A stretch of 64,000 nucleotides of DNA from Flavobacterium chungbukense (GCF_020805785.1 NZ_JAJGZV010000009.1:114984-178983); one strand, 5' to 3'; positions 24,168 through 34,462 are shown, counted from the first letter of the stretch. A program made the numbers and translations. Notes: generated from the sequence alone by a model not told the origin.

Positions 24168-24255
24168 TTGCTTCGCCTGTTCGCTATCGCTCGAGTCCAA
24201 ATTTCCAATAAAAACAACATATTCAAATGTAGAGATGCACTGCGGTGCATCTAAC
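24168..24255. repeat. Short repeat words and a hairpin between rsgA and dtd
   Basis: Holds CTTCGCCTGTTCGCTATCGC (24171-24190), a copy of the word at 18333, then AGATGCAC-TGCG-GTGCATCT (24233-24252), a perfect 8-bp hairpin. Both look like remnants of interspersed palindromic elements. Confidence 0.5.
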
Positions 24256-24328
24256 GCTAGAATTTAAAATCTGTTTAATCCGTGTAATCTGTGGCCTATA
24301 AACTACGCCGCATTAGATCAAAATAAAA

Positions 24329-24781
24329 ATGAAAATTGTTCTTCAAAGAGTTTCCCAAGCATCAGTAACTGTTGATGGTCAAAAAACAGCAGATATACAA
24401 AAAGGATTATTAGTTCTAGTCGGAATTGAAGATGCCGATACTCAAGAAGATATTGATTGGCTTGCTGGTAAAATCATAAAAATGAGAATTTTTGGCGACG
24501 AAAACGACGTCATGAACTGTTCCGTTCAAGATATTAACGGAGATATTATCGTTGTTAGCCAATTTACACTTCACGCTTCTACCAAAAAAGGAAATCGTCC
24601 TTCGTACATAAAAGCGGCAAAACCAGATTTCGCAATTCCAATGTATGAAAAATTTGTTCAGACATTAGAAAAGGAATTTGAAAAGAAAATTCAAACTGGA
24701 ATTTTTGGTGCAGATATGAAAGTTAGCCTGCTAAATGACGGGCCTGTTACCATTTTAATAGACAGCAAAAATAGAGAGTAA
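24329..24781 (+). CDS. dtd: D-aminoacyl-tRNA deacylase
   Basis: A 150-aa homodimeric editing enzyme that hydrolyses D-aminoacyl-tRNA and Gly-tRNA-Ala. The diagnostic motifs are present: SQFTLHAST (the catalytic S-Q-F-T-L) and the C-terminal NDGPVTILIDS (the G-P cross-subunit chiral filter). Length is typical. A promoter for the following DUF3857 cluster lies just after its stop. Confidence 0.95.
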   Translation: MKIVLQRVSQASVTVDGQKTADIQKGLLVLVGIEDADTQEDIDWLAGKIIKMRIFGDENDVMNCSVQDINGDIIVVSQFTLHASTKKGNRPSYIKAAKPDFAIPMYEKFVQTLEKEFEKKIQTGIFGADMKVSLLNDGPVTILIDSKNRE

Positions 24782-24796
24782 AAAATTACTAAACAT

Positions 24797-24829
24797 TTGT
24801 TAAGATTTTCTCAAAATAATATATATTTG
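24797..24829 (+). promoter_or_regulatory. Promoter of the DUF3857 gene cluster
   Basis: TTG at 24797-24799 (within ATTTG), a 22-nt spacer and an exact TATATTTG at 24822-24829. The first DUF3857 ATG is at 24846, giving a very short leader. Confidence 0.55.
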
Positions 24830-24845
24830 GAGAAAAAACTTACTA

Positions 24846-26753
24846 ATGAAAAACCTTTTTTGCGCGTTATTTTTTCTCCTTTTTATCGTTAATTCGTCTG
24901 CACAAAAGAATGATTATTCAGTATTTTCTATTTCTGATAGTATAAAAGATAATGCCAATGCTGTAGTCCGTTTAGATCAGACAGATATTACTATTGCTTC
25001 TCAAAGAAGTATGAATATAAAGCAGCAAAGAATCGTATCGGTCTTTAATGCGAAAGGTTTTGATGACGTTGATGCCTATCAGCATTATGATAAATCGACT
25101 TCAATAAAAAATATAGAAGCGATAGTTTACGACGCTTTTGGAAAAGAAATCAAAAAAATAAAACAAAAAGATTTTAGAGATCAAAGTGCCGTTAGCGGAA
25201 GCACTCTTTTTTCTGATAATCGCGTTGTCTATTTAGATTACACCCCAATTTCATATCCTTTTACGATTGTTTATAATTGTGAAGTTGAGACTTCAAACAC
25301 AGCTTTTATACCTCAAGAATATTTTTTGAGAGGTTATTATTTAAGCGTGGAGAAATGTATTTTGAATGTTACTTTTCCTAAAGAATTAGGATTTAAAAAG
25401 AAAGAATTTCGTTTGTCAGACTTTACTATAAAGAAAACAGTCGAAACAGATACGCAATTAAGTTACGTGGCGACAAATATTCGGGCTCAAAAACCGGAAG
25501 ATATGAGTCCAAATTATGGAGACCTTTTTCCGAAAGTGATGATGGGATTAGAAAATTTTCATTTGGAAGGTGTCGACGGGAAAGCAACTACTTGGGAAGC
25601 ATTTGGTAAATGGTATGGCGATAAAATTCTGACTGGAACAACAAATTTACCAGAGGAAACCAAAGTCAAAATAAAAGCATTTGTTGGAGAAGAAAAAGAT
25701 CCAATTAAGAAAGCTAAAATTATTTACGATTACGTACAGAAAAAGTCCAGATATGTAAATATTGCAGTTGGTATTGGCGGCTGGAAACCTATGCTTGCCA
25801 ACGATGTAGACCGTTTAGGTTATGGAGATTGTAAAGCCTTATCAAATTACACTAAAGCACTTTTGCAGGTTGTAGATGTTCCGTCTTACAATACTATTTT
25901 GTATGGAAATCCATATAAGACAGATATTCAATCAGATTTTGTTTCGATGCAGGGCAATCATATGATTCTTGCAATTCCATCAGGTGACAATTATGTTTGG
26001 CTAGAATGTACGAGCCAAGACGATCCTTTTGGATATCAGGGAGTTTTTACAGATGATCGAGATGTTCTAGTTGTAAAACCTGAGGGTGGAGAAATTGTTA
26101 GGACTAAAATCTATGATGATAAAGGAAATAAACAGCTAGCCAAAGGAAATTATTCAATTGATAAAGATGGAAACTTTTCTGGAACTTTAGCCATAGTTTC
26201 AGAAGGAAGTCAATATGCTCAAAAATCAAGAGTTGAAACTTTTCAGCCTAATGAAAAAGAAGAACATTATAAAGAATATTGGGATAACATCAATAATTTG
26301 AAATTGGGTAAAATAACTTTTAACAACGATAAAGAAAATATTCGTTTTACAGAAGATGTTCATTTAAGCGCTTCAAATTATGGTGCTATTTCGGGTAATA
26401 AAATGATTTTTGTAGTTGATGCATTTAATCAGTCTTCGGGAAATATTAAACGTATAAGAAATCGAAAAAATCCATTCCAAATTCAACGCGGTTATTTAGA
26501 TAATGATGAAATCGAAATAAATCTTCCAGAAGGTTTCAGTATCGAATTTCTTCCTTCAAATTACGAACTCAAAGGTAAGTTTGGAGAATACAAAACCGAA
26601 ATCATCAAAAAAGAAAATAACAAACTGACTTATAAAAGATCGATGTTTTTAAATAAAGGCAAATACTCTAATAAAGATTATGATGAGTACCGTTTATTTA
26701 TGGAACAAGTTTCTAGAAATGATAATGCCAAAATAATACTAACCAAAAATTAA
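24846..26753 (+). CDS. DUF3857 / transglutaminase-fold secreted protein (catalytic-type)
   Basis: A 635-aa protein with signal peptide (MKNLFCALFFLLFIVNSSAQ), an N-terminal DUF3857 beta-domain (about 45-200), and a transglutaminase-like core (about 270-420). In this copy the catalytic residues are present: LGYGDCKALSNYTKAL with Cys329 and GNHMILAIP with His372; the third position is Glu in WLECTS. The C-terminal third is beta-rich. The family is widespread in Bacteroidota, of unknown substrate. First and most divergent of four tandem paralogues, preceded by a promoter. Confidence 0.85.
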   Translation: MKNLFCALFFLLFIVNSSAQKNDYSVFSISDSIKDNANAVVRLDQTDITIASQRSMNIKQQRIVSVFNAKGFDDVDAYQHYDKSTSIKNIEAIVYDAFGKEIKKIKQKDFRDQSAVSGSTLFSDNRVVYLDYTPISYPFTIVYNCEVETSNTAFIPQEYFLRGYYLSVEKCILNVTFPKELGFKKKEFRLSDFTIKKTVETDTQLSYVATNIRAQKPEDMSPNYGDLFPKVMMGLENFHLEGVDGKATTWEAFGKWYGDKILTGTTNLPEETKVKIKAFVGEEKDPIKKAKIIYDYVQKKSRYVNIAVGIGGWKPMLANDVDRLGYGDCKALSNYTKALLQVVDVPSYNTILYGNPYKTDIQSDFVSMQGNHMILAIPSGDNYVWLECTSQDDPFGYQGVFTDDRDVLVVKPEGGEIVRTKIYDDKGNKQLAKGNYSIDKDGNFSGTLAIVSEGSQYAQKSRVETFQPNEKEEHYKEYWDNINNLKLGKITFNNDKENIRFTEDVHLSASNYGAISGNKMIFVVDAFNQSSGNIKRIRNRKNPFQIQRGYLDNDEIEINLPEGFSIEFLPSNYELKGKFGEYKTEIIKKENNKLTYKRSMFLNKGKYSNKDYDEYRLFMEQVSRNDNAKIILTKN

Positions 26754-26789
26754 AGCGAATCATAACCAAAAACAAACCAAAAATTACCA

Positions 26790-28802
26790 ATGAAAATTAT
26801 TAAACTACTTAGCTTGTCGTGGATCCTGTTGGTCGCCCCCAAAGCGGTTTCACAGGAATTTAAATTAGGAAAAGTCTCCATTGCAGAATTAGAGCAGAAA
26901 GTTCATCCTAAAGATTCTTCAGCAGCCGCTGCCATTTTGTACAAAAAAGGATTATCTAGAATGGAATTTGACCAGAATGAAGGTTTTATGATCGTTACAG
27001 ATGTAGAAGCTCGTATTAAGATTTATAAAAAAGAAGGATACGAGTGGGCGAATCAGAATGTTTGGTATTACAATTATGCCAACCTGAAAGAAAGAGTGTT
27101 TTTTTCGGATGCTGTTACTTACAATCTGGTAAATGGAAAGATAGAAAAAACCAAACTGAAAAGCGATGGTTCTTTTGATGAGGTTCTTTCTAAATTTAGA
27201 GGTCTGAAAAAAATTACCATGCCAAATGTAAAAGAAGGTTCTGTTATAGAATACCACTATTCTATAAGATGTCCTAGCGATAATATTATTCGCGATTGGG
27301 ATTTTCAAACTTCTATTCCGGTTAATTATTCTGAGTTTAAAGTTGCTTATCCAGAGTATTATGTTTTTAAACCAAGACAAAAGGGATATTTATTTCCAAA
27401 AATAACAACCACTAAAAATTCTAAAAGTCTTACTATAAATAGTAAAGAAAGAGGGACTGGGCTTGTTTCTAGAACAGAATTTTATAACGATAAAATAGAT
27501 TATGTTGAAACAGAAGTTACTTATGTTGCACAAGATTTTCCTGCTTTAAAGGATGAAGATTATGTAAATAACATAGACAATTACACTTCAAGTGTTGAAC
27601 ATGAATTATCGTTAGTTCGTTTTCCAAATCGACCAATCAAAGAATTTTCTACCGATTGGAATTCTGTTGTAAAAACAATTTATGAATATGAAGATTTTGG
27701 TCCAGAATTAAACAAAACAGGTTATTTTGAAGAAGATTTGAAAAAAATTCTAGGAGGAACTACTAATCAAAATGAAAAGATTTGGACGATCTTAAATTAT
27801 GTAAAAGGTACTGTAAAATGGAATGGCTACAGTGGTTTTAGCTGCGACAATGGAGTGAAAAAAGCCTACAAAGACAAAACGGGAAACATAGCAGATATCA
27901 ATTTAATGCTTACTGCAATGCTGCGCTCTGCGGGTTTAACTGCCAATCCGGTTTTGGTAAGTACACGTTCTAACGGAATTGCTTTGTTTCCAAACAGAAA
28001 TGCCTTTAATTATGTTATTTCTGCTGTTGAAACTCCAGAAGGTTATATTCTATTAGATGCAACTTATAAATATTCTTTACCAAACGTTCTTCCATTTAGA
28101 ACTTTAAATTGGTTTGGAAGACTGATCAGAAAAGATGGTTCTTCTCAAGAAATAGATTTGATGCCGCATAAAACATCAAATGATATTGTTTTTATGAATT
28201 ATGATATTGATGCCGATGGAAAAGTAACAGGGAAAACCAGAAGGCAATGTACAGATTACAGAGCTATGCTTAGCAGAGAAAACTTCGAAAAATTGAAAGA
28301 AGATGAGTATCTGGAAAAACTTGAAAATAATAATAGAAAAATTGAAGTAAGCGAATATTCTAGAACAAACGAAAAAGAATTATTATCGCCAACAATTGAA
28401 ACTTATTCCTTTAAAGGAGGTGACTTAGCAGAGATTATTGGAGGAAAAATATATGTAAACCCAATGTTGTTTTTTGCTCAGGAAAAAAATCCGTTTAAAC
28501 AGGAGGTACGCGAATATCCAGTAGATTTTGGTTATCCATTTCAAGATAAATTCAATATTACAATAAAAATTCCAGATGGTTTTGCAGTAGAAACATTACC
28601 GCAAGCTGTTGCTTACAATATGGAAAATAATCTGGGAAGCTTCAAGTTTAATATTCTGGCAAATGAGAATGTTTTGCAGTTAATGGTTGTCAATCAGATT
28701 AATGAGGCTATTATCAGTACAGAACAATATGAAATGCTGAAAGAATACTACAAAGGAGTAATTGCTAAACAAACAGAAAAAATTGTTCTAAAACGCATAT
28801 AA
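26790..28802 (+). CDS. DUF3857 / transglutaminase-fold protein lacking the catalytic Cys-His
   Basis: A 670-aa secreted protein (signal peptide ends near VAPKAVSQEF). It has DUF3857 followed by a transglutaminase-like core. Aligned without gaps to the first paralogue, the G-D-C-K motif becomes KTGNIADINLMLTAML, so the nucleophile is Ile367, and N-H-M-I becomes FNYVISAV, so the His is Tyr; the Asp position (ILLDAT) is kept. This argues for a non-catalytic binding or scaffold role. The C-terminal domain has GGKIYVNPMLFF and EYPVDFGYPFQDKF, shared with the next two copies. Gap of 36 nt upstream, 2 nt downstream. Confidence 0.82.
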   Translation: MKIIKLLSLSWILLVAPKAVSQEFKLGKVSIAELEQKVHPKDSSAAAAILYKKGLSRMEFDQNEGFMIVTDVEARIKIYKKEGYEWANQNVWYYNYANLKERVFFSDAVTYNLVNGKIEKTKLKSDGSFDEVLSKFRGLKKITMPNVKEGSVIEYHYSIRCPSDNIIRDWDFQTSIPVNYSEFKVAYPEYYVFKPRQKGYLFPKITTTKNSKSLTINSKERGTGLVSRTEFYNDKIDYVETEVTYVAQDFPALKDEDYVNNIDNYTSSVEHELSLVRFPNRPIKEFSTDWNSVVKTIYEYEDFGPELNKTGYFEEDLKKILGGTTNQNEKIWTILNYVKGTVKWNGYSGFSCDNGVKKAYKDKTGNIADINLMLTAMLRSAGLTANPVLVSTRSNGIALFPNRNAFNYVISAVETPEGYILLDATYKYSLPNVLPFRTLNWFGRLIRKDGSSQEIDLMPHKTSNDIVFMNYDIDADGKVTGKTRRQCTDYRAMLSRENFEKLKEDEYLEKLENNNRKIEVSEYSRTNEKELLSPTIETYSFKGGDLAEIIGGKIYVNPMLFFAQEKNPFKQEVREYPVDFGYPFQDKFNITIKIPDGFAVETLPQAVAYNMENNLGSFKFNILANENVLQLMVVNQINEAIISTEQYEMLKEYYKGVIAKQTEKIVLKRI

Positions 28803-28804
28803 AT

Positions 28805-30794
28805 ATGAGGCTAAGATCTCTGCTGTTTTGTATTGCGTTATTTTGTAGTACAATAAATATCCAAGCTCAGAAAAATGAGCTTGGAAAAGTTACCATTGCC
28901 GAGTTAGAAGAAAAAATACATCCAGTAGATTCTTCGGCTCCTGCCGCAATTTTATTTAAAAAAGGAAAAACCGTTTTTTCATATAATGAAAAAGTAGGTT
29001 TTTCTGCTGTTCATACTTATGAATTTAAAATTAAAATTTATAAAAAAGAAGGACTGAAATGGGCAGATCAAAAAGTGCATTACTATGTCGGCTATCAGAA
29101 TTTAAAAGAAGATATGTTAGAGTTTTCGAATGCAGTGACGTACAATTTGGAAAATGGTAAAGTGCAGAAAACGAAACTTGAAAGCCAAGGATTATTCAAG
29201 AAAAAAATTAATGAATATTGGAGTGAAAAAACAATAACACTTCCAAATGTCAAAGTTGGATCTATTATAGAATACAAATACGTTTTAAAATCTGAAAATA
29301 TTGGAGAGTTTCCCGATTTTGCTTTTCAATTTGATATTCCGGTAGATTATTTTGAATACAAAACAGAATTTCCTGAGTTTTATATTTACAAAACCATTCT
29401 TACAGGGAAAAATAAAATAGAAAGTGACGCGAAACTTGGAAGCGGAACCCAGAGTTTTGATAACGAGTACGGGCAAACAAGAAAATTGAGCTACAAACAA
29501 ATTAATGCATTTTATTCAGGAAAAAACATTCCCGCTTTAAGAGAAGAACCTTATGTTGATAATTTAGAAAATTACAGAGGCGTTATCAAACATGAGTTGG
29601 AACGTATCAGGATGCCTGAACAGCCAGTTAAAGATTTTACCATTACTTGGGAAGGTGTTGCCACAACAATTTTTAAAGATGAAAATTTTGGAAAAGAACT
29701 TAGTAAAAGAGATTTTCTTCTAGAAGATGTAAAAAAGTTGCTCGGTAATGTAGAATCATTAGAAGAAAGGACCAACATCATTTTTAAGTTCGTTCAAAAT
29801 AAAATGAATTGGAACGAGATTAATAGTTGTTTCGCAAAGAAAGGCGTTGAAAAAGCATACAAAGAACAAACAGGAAATGTTGCCGAAATTAATTTCATAC
29901 TATTAAATATGCTCAAATTGGCTGGCGTAGATGCTAATCCAGTTTTAGTTAGTACAATTGAAAATGGTATTCCTGTTTATCCTACTAGAACTGGATTTAA
30001 TTATCTAATTGCTTCTGCAGAAATTAATGGAAAACAAATTTTGCTGGACGCTTCCAAAAAATATACATCACCCAATATTCTTCCGTTGAATGTCTTAAAT
30101 TGGAAAGGAAGATTAATTAAAAGTGATGGCAGTTCGAAAGAAATTGATCTGGTTCCCACTAAAGCCTCAAAAGAAATTTCTAATATAGTGGCTATAATAA
30201 ATGCAAATCGGAAAATAGATGGAAAAATCAGAATTCAGCGCACGGATTATGATGCGTACAGATTTAGAGTTCAGAATGCGGCTAAAAATCAGGAGAATTA
30301 TATCGAAAAACTAGAGCAGCAATTAGGATTTAAAAATTTCGGACTATTCAATAAGTAATAAAAACACCAATCTTTCAGATCCAATTTTGGAAACTTTTGC
30401 TTTTGAAACTAATAATTTTGTTGAAAGCATTGGCGGAAAGTTATTTATCAATCCATTACTGTTTTATGCAAAAACGAAAAATCCTTTCGTTCAAGAAAAA
30501 AGACAAATGGAAATTTATTTTGGTTATCCAAGTCAAGAAAAGATTATAGTCAATTTAGAAATTCCGGAAGGGTATGATGTTGAAACGCTTCCTAAACCAG
30601 CAAAGTACGTGTTTCAGGACAATTCTATTATTTTACTGATGAATATTTTAAAAGATGGTAACAAAATTCAGTTTAGTTTTTCTAAAGACATAAACAGTAG
30701 TATTTTTGCTTCAGAAGACTATGATTCATTAAAAATGCTTTTCCAAAAAATGATCATTAGTCTAGATCAAAAAATCATTCTCAAAAAAATATAA
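28805..30794 (+). pseudogene. Third DUF3857 / transglutaminase-fold paralogue, frameshifted
   Basis: Two reading frames together make one full-length paralogue: 28805-30358 (517 aa, signal peptide and DUF3857 plus transglutaminase-fold core) and the C-terminal domain in the +1 frame to 30794 (open from before METFAFETNNFVESIGGKLF). At the A-run 30332-30336 the sequence leaves frame; with one A fewer it reads KLEQQLGFKISDYSISNKNT, matching the neighbour's KLEQQFNGIAIEDYRADNQD. The core also lacks catalytic residues (TGNVAEIN with Val359; FNYLIAS with Tyr). Either a real 1-nt insertion or a sequencing error. Confidence 0.75.
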
Positions 30795-30797
30795 CCA

Positions 30798-32762
30798 ATG
30801 AATTCTCGTTCCCTTGCTGTTTTCTTTTTTTTAGTTTTCTCTTTTACAGAAATTAATGCTCAGAAGTTTGAATTAGGAAAAGTAACAGTTGAGGAATTGA
30901 AGGAAAAGGAGAATCCTAAAGATACTTCTGCGCCAGCCGCGATTTTATTTAAGAAAGGAAGGACTTTTTTTACTTACAATGAACAAAGCGGTTTTCTTGC
31001 CAATCATGTTTATGAGTTTCGAGTAAAAATTTATAAAAAAGAAGGATTAAGCTGGGCCACTCAAAAAGTTTCCTATTATGTTGGTTACGAAAATTTAAGA
31101 GACGATAAAGTAACTTTTTCTGATGCTGCTACCTACAATCTTGAAAATGGAGCAATAATAAAAACAAAACTGAATAGTGAAGGTAGTTTTAAAGAAAAAG
31201 TAAATAAGAATTGGAATGTTGCTTCAATTGCTTTGCCCAACGTAAAAGTGGGTTCGGTAATCGAATTTAAATATACTTTAAAGTCAGAAGATTTGGTTCG
31301 TCTTCCTGATTTTGATTTTCAGTATGAAATTCCAGTAAATTATTTCGAATACAAATCTGAAATCCCAGAATTTTTTATTTATAAAACACTTCTCGTTGGA
31401 ACATACAAACCAGAGATGAATGCCGATATTGAACCTATCAAACAGATTTACGGCAGTAATTACAAGCAAATTAATAGTTTTTATTCTGGAGTTGATGTTC
31501 CTGCACTTCAAGAAGAGAATTTTGTTAACAACATAAACAATTTTAAAGGCTCGATTCAAAATGAGTTAGAGTTAAAAAGATTTCCAGATAAACCAGTTGT
31601 CAACTACACCAAAACATGGGAAGGGCTAGCAGAGTCAACTTATAAAGATGCTGATTTTGCAAAAGAACTAAGTAATAGAAGCTTTTACGAAGAAGATTTA
31701 AAGAAGCTTTTATTGAACGTAAATTCCCCTAGACATCGATTAGATACTATTTTTAAGTTTGTTCAGAATAGAATGAACTGGAACAAAAAGAAAGGCTATT
31801 ACGTAGATAAAGGTGTAAAAAAAGCTTATGAAGAAAAAACAGGAAATACGGCAGAAATTAATTTGTTGCTGATTTCTATGCTGAAGACCGCAAAAATACA
31901 AGTATCTCCTGTTTTGGTTAGTACAATAGAAAATGGAGTTCCGGTTTTTCCTAATAGAACGGTTTTCAATTATCTTATAGCTGCGGCGCAAATAGATGGT
32001 GAACAGATTCTGCTAGACGCTACAAGTAAGTTTACAGTTCCAAATATTCTTCCTTTAAATGTTTTAAATTGGAAAGGACGATTAATAAAAGAAAATGGAA
32101 CTAGTGAGGAAGTAGAATTAATTCCGACTAAATTTTCTGTAATCAATAATACGGTAAGTGCATTTATCGAGCCCCAAGAAGCAAAGCTAGAAGGAAGTTT
32201 GTCTTTGCAAAAAACAGATTATAATGCTTTAATTTTTAGAGAGAAATTTGGCACTAAAACAAATGCGAGTAATATTGAAAAATTGGAACAGCAATTTAAT
32301 GGTATAGCAATAGAAGATTATAGAGCTGATAATCAAGATTTGTCGAGACCAGTTACGGAAAAAGCATCTTTCAGTATTGATAAAGCATATGATGTTATTG
32401 GTGGTAAGTTATTTGTAAATCCGCTATTGTTTTTTTCTTATAAGAGCAATCCATTTAAATTAGAAAAAAGACAAATGCCAATTTATTTTGGCTTTCCAGA
32501 ACAGCGAAAATTTAATTTGTTTTTGCAAATACCAGAAGGTTATGTCGTAGAATCGCTGCCTTCTCCTATAAGAATTGTAATGGAAGACAAAGCGGCTTCT
32601 TACACCATGAACATTATGTCTGATGAAAATCAAATACAAATTAAAGTGACGCAAGAAATAAGTAAAGCTATCTTTGCGGCTGAAGATTACGATATGATAA
32701 AAGATTTTTTTCAGAGAATAATCGAAATTCAAAATGACAAAATAATTCTTAAAAAGACCTAG
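30798..32762 (+). CDS. Fourth DUF3857 / transglutaminase-fold paralogue, non-catalytic type
   Basis: A 654-aa secreted protein (signal MNSRSLAVFFFLVFSFTEIN, then A-Q). Closest to the third copy: FELGKVTVEELKEKENPKDT, FPNRTVFNYLIAAAQ and GGKLFVNPLLFF. The catalytic Cys position is Thr351 in TGNTAEINLLLISML and the His is Tyr in FNYLI, while LLDATSKF keeps Asp. It starts 3 nt after the previous gene and is followed 3 nt later by the MazG-like gene, so the cluster is one transcription unit. Confidence 0.82.
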   Translation: MNSRSLAVFFFLVFSFTEINAQKFELGKVTVEELKEKENPKDTSAPAAILFKKGRTFFTYNEQSGFLANHVYEFRVKIYKKEGLSWATQKVSYYVGYENLRDDKVTFSDAATYNLENGAIIKTKLNSEGSFKEKVNKNWNVASIALPNVKVGSVIEFKYTLKSEDLVRLPDFDFQYEIPVNYFEYKSEIPEFFIYKTLLVGTYKPEMNADIEPIKQIYGSNYKQINSFYSGVDVPALQEENFVNNINNFKGSIQNELELKRFPDKPVVNYTKTWEGLAESTYKDADFAKELSNRSFYEEDLKKLLLNVNSPRHRLDTIFKFVQNRMNWNKKKGYYVDKGVKKAYEEKTGNTAEINLLLISMLKTAKIQVSPVLVSTIENGVPVFPNRTVFNYLIAAAQIDGEQILLDATSKFTVPNILPLNVLNWKGRLIKENGTSEEVELIPTKFSVINNTVSAFIEPQEAKLEGSLSLQKTDYNALIFREKFGTKTNASNIEKLEQQFNGIAIEDYRADNQDLSRPVTEKASFSIDKAYDVIGGKLFVNPLLFFSYKSNPFKLEKRQMPIYFGFPEQRKFNLFLQIPEGYVVESLPSPIRIVMEDKAASYTMNIMSDENQIQIKVTQEISKAIFAAEDYDMIKDFFQRIIEIQNDKIILKKT

Positions 32763-32765
32763 AAG

Positions 32766-33092
32766 ATGGATTTGAAAAATGCACAGTTAGATGTAGATAC
32801 TTGGATAAAAGAACATGGCGTTCGCTACTTTAACGAATTGACCAATATGGCTCAATTAACAGAAGAAGTTGGAGAAGTAGCCCGAATAATTGCACGCCGT
32901 TATGGAGAACAATCAGAAAAAGAAAGCGATAAAAACAAAGATTTAGGCGAAGAATTAGCCGATGTTGTTTTTGTGGTTTTATGTTTGGCGAATCAAACCG
33001 GAATCGATTTACAAGCTGCTTTTGACAAGAAAATGGATTTAAAATCGGTTAGAGATAAAGATCGTCACAAAAACAATGATAAATTGAAATAA
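32766..33092 (+). CDS. MazG-like nucleotide pyrophosphohydrolase
   Basis: A 108-aa all-alpha NTP pyrophosphohydrolase-like protein. The metal-binding pattern E-E-x-x-E is seen in QLTEEVGEVARIIAR and the partner acidic motif E-x-x-D in LGEELADVVFVVLCLA. Members cleave (d)NTPs to monophosphate and pyrophosphate as house-cleaning enzymes. It starts 3 nt after the last DUF3857 gene, so it shares the operon without an obvious functional link. Confidence 0.88.
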   Translation: MDLKNAQLDVDTWIKEHGVRYFNELTNMAQLTEEVGEVARIIARRYGEQSEKESDKNKDLGEELADVVFVVLCLANQTGIDLQAAFDKKMDLKSVRDKDRHKNNDKLK

Positions 33093-33109
33093 TTGTGAAA
33101 TATCACTCA

Positions 33110-33220
33110 TAAGTTTTGAATTATGAGTTTTGAATTTTGAATTATGAATGGGGAGTGGTAAATTGCGGGGCTGAATTATGTTTCTAATCATTCATAATTC
33201 ATAATTCACAACTTACAATT
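33110..33220. repeat. AATTATGAAT-type imperfect inverted repeat before aroA
   Basis: TTTTGAATTATGAGTTTTGA and GAATTATGAATG on the left are mirrored by CATTCATAATTCATAATTC on the right, a low-complexity palindrome upstream of aroA. It may be another filler element. Confidence 0.45.
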
Positions 33221-33226
33221 AAAAAA

Positions 33227-34456
33227 ATGAATTTAAAATTAAGCACGAATTCAATTTTCACCATTGAGGATTCGCAACTAAATATCACGGGTTCAAAAAG
33301 CGAAACGAACCGTTTATTGTTACTAAAAGCATTATTTCCAAATATTACTTTAGCCAATACTTCAAACTCAGATGACAGCGAAGTAATGCAAAAAGCTTTG
33401 GGAGGAAATGACGAAATTGTCGACATTCATCACGCCGGAACAGCCATGCGATTTCTTACGGCTTATTTTTCAGTTAATGAAGGTAGAGAAGTAGTTTTAA
33501 CAGGTTCTAGTAGAATGCAGGAACGTCCGATAAAAATTTTGGTTGAAGCTTTGACACAATTAGGTGTTGAAATCTCTTATGAAAAAGAAGAGGGTTATCC
33601 GCCAATTAGAATTAAAGGGAAAAAAGTTACCGCTTCAAAAGTAAACTTGGCAGCAAATGTAAGCAGCCAGTATATTTCGGCACTTTTATTAGTGGCTTCA
33701 AAATTAGATAATGGTTTGGAACTGACTTTAGAAGGAGAAATTACTTCTATTCCGTATATCAAAATGACTTTGGCTTTGTTGGCTGATTTAGATATTAAAA
33801 CTAGTTTTGAAGGAAACGTAATTAAAGTTTTCCCAAAAGAAGCAGTTGAAACAAAAGAAATGGTTGTAGAATCGGATTGGAGTTCGGCTTCTTATTTCTT
33901 TAGTTTAGTAGCATTATCTGATGCTGCAAAAATTACTTTAAGCAGTTACAAAGAAAATAGTCTTCAGGGAGATTCAGAACTGGTTTCTCTTTATGAAAAA
34001 ATGGGAGTGAAAACGACTTTTCAAAACAATAAAATGACTTTGGAAAAAGTGGCAGGATTTAATTATCAAGATGTAAATTTTGAATTAAATAACACACCAG
34101 ATATCGCTCAAACAATTGTAGTAACTTGTTTAGGTTTAGGAATTGGATGCCATTTAACAGGTCTTCACACTTTAAAAATTAAAGAAACAGATAGACTTGA
34201 AGCTTTAAAAACGGAGTTGACAAAATTAGGAGCCAATATTTCGGTAACAAATGACAGCTTAACTTTAGTAAAGTCTGAAGATATTAAACATGATATTCAT
34301 ATTGCAACCTATAATGACCACAGAATGGCAATGGCATTTGCGCCATTGGCAATCAAAGTGCCAATTATTATTGACGATGCAGAAGTAGTTTCAAAGTCAT
34401 ACCCAGATTTTTGGAATGATTTAAAAGCTTTAAACTTTCAAATCTCAGAACTGTAG
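33227..34456 (+). CDS. aroA: 3-phosphoshikimate 1-carboxyvinyltransferase (EPSP synthase)
   Basis: Joins shikimate-3-phosphate and phosphoenolpyruvate, the penultimate step to chorismate. The 409-aa protein has GSKSETNRLLLLKALF (K-S x-x-x R substrate motif), HHAGTAMRFLTAYF (G-T-A-M-R), GSSRMQERPIKILV and, near the C-terminus, KIKETDRLEALKTEL and TYNDHRMAMAFAPLA. In the motif usually written G-N-A-G-T-A it reads H-H-A-G-T-A, as in other Bacteroidota. It supplies chorismate used by the operon at 18.7-22.9 kb. Confidence 0.95.
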   Translation: MNLKLSTNSIFTIEDSQLNITGSKSETNRLLLLKALFPNITLANTSNSDDSEVMQKALGGNDEIVDIHHAGTAMRFLTAYFSVNEGREVVLTGSSRMQERPIKILVEALTQLGVEISYEKEEGYPPIRIKGKKVTASKVNLAANVSSQYISALLLVASKLDNGLELTLEGEITSIPYIKMTLALLADLDIKTSFEGNVIKVFPKEAVETKEMVVESDWSSASYFFSLVALSDAAKITLSSYKENSLQGDSELVSLYEKMGVKTTFQNNKMTLEKVAGFNYQDVNFELNNTPDIAQTIVVTCLGLGIGCHLTGLHTLKIKETDRLEALKTELTKLGANISVTNDSLTLVKSEDIKHDIHIATYNDHRMAMAFAPLAIKVPIIIDDAEVVSKSYPDFWNDLKALNFQISEL

Positions 34457-34462
34457 TTTTTG

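Noticed and set aside
24025..24267. Plus-strand 80-aa ORF overlapping the rsgA 3' end
   Set aside because: It overlaps rsgA in another frame and continues into repeat words; no homologous look.
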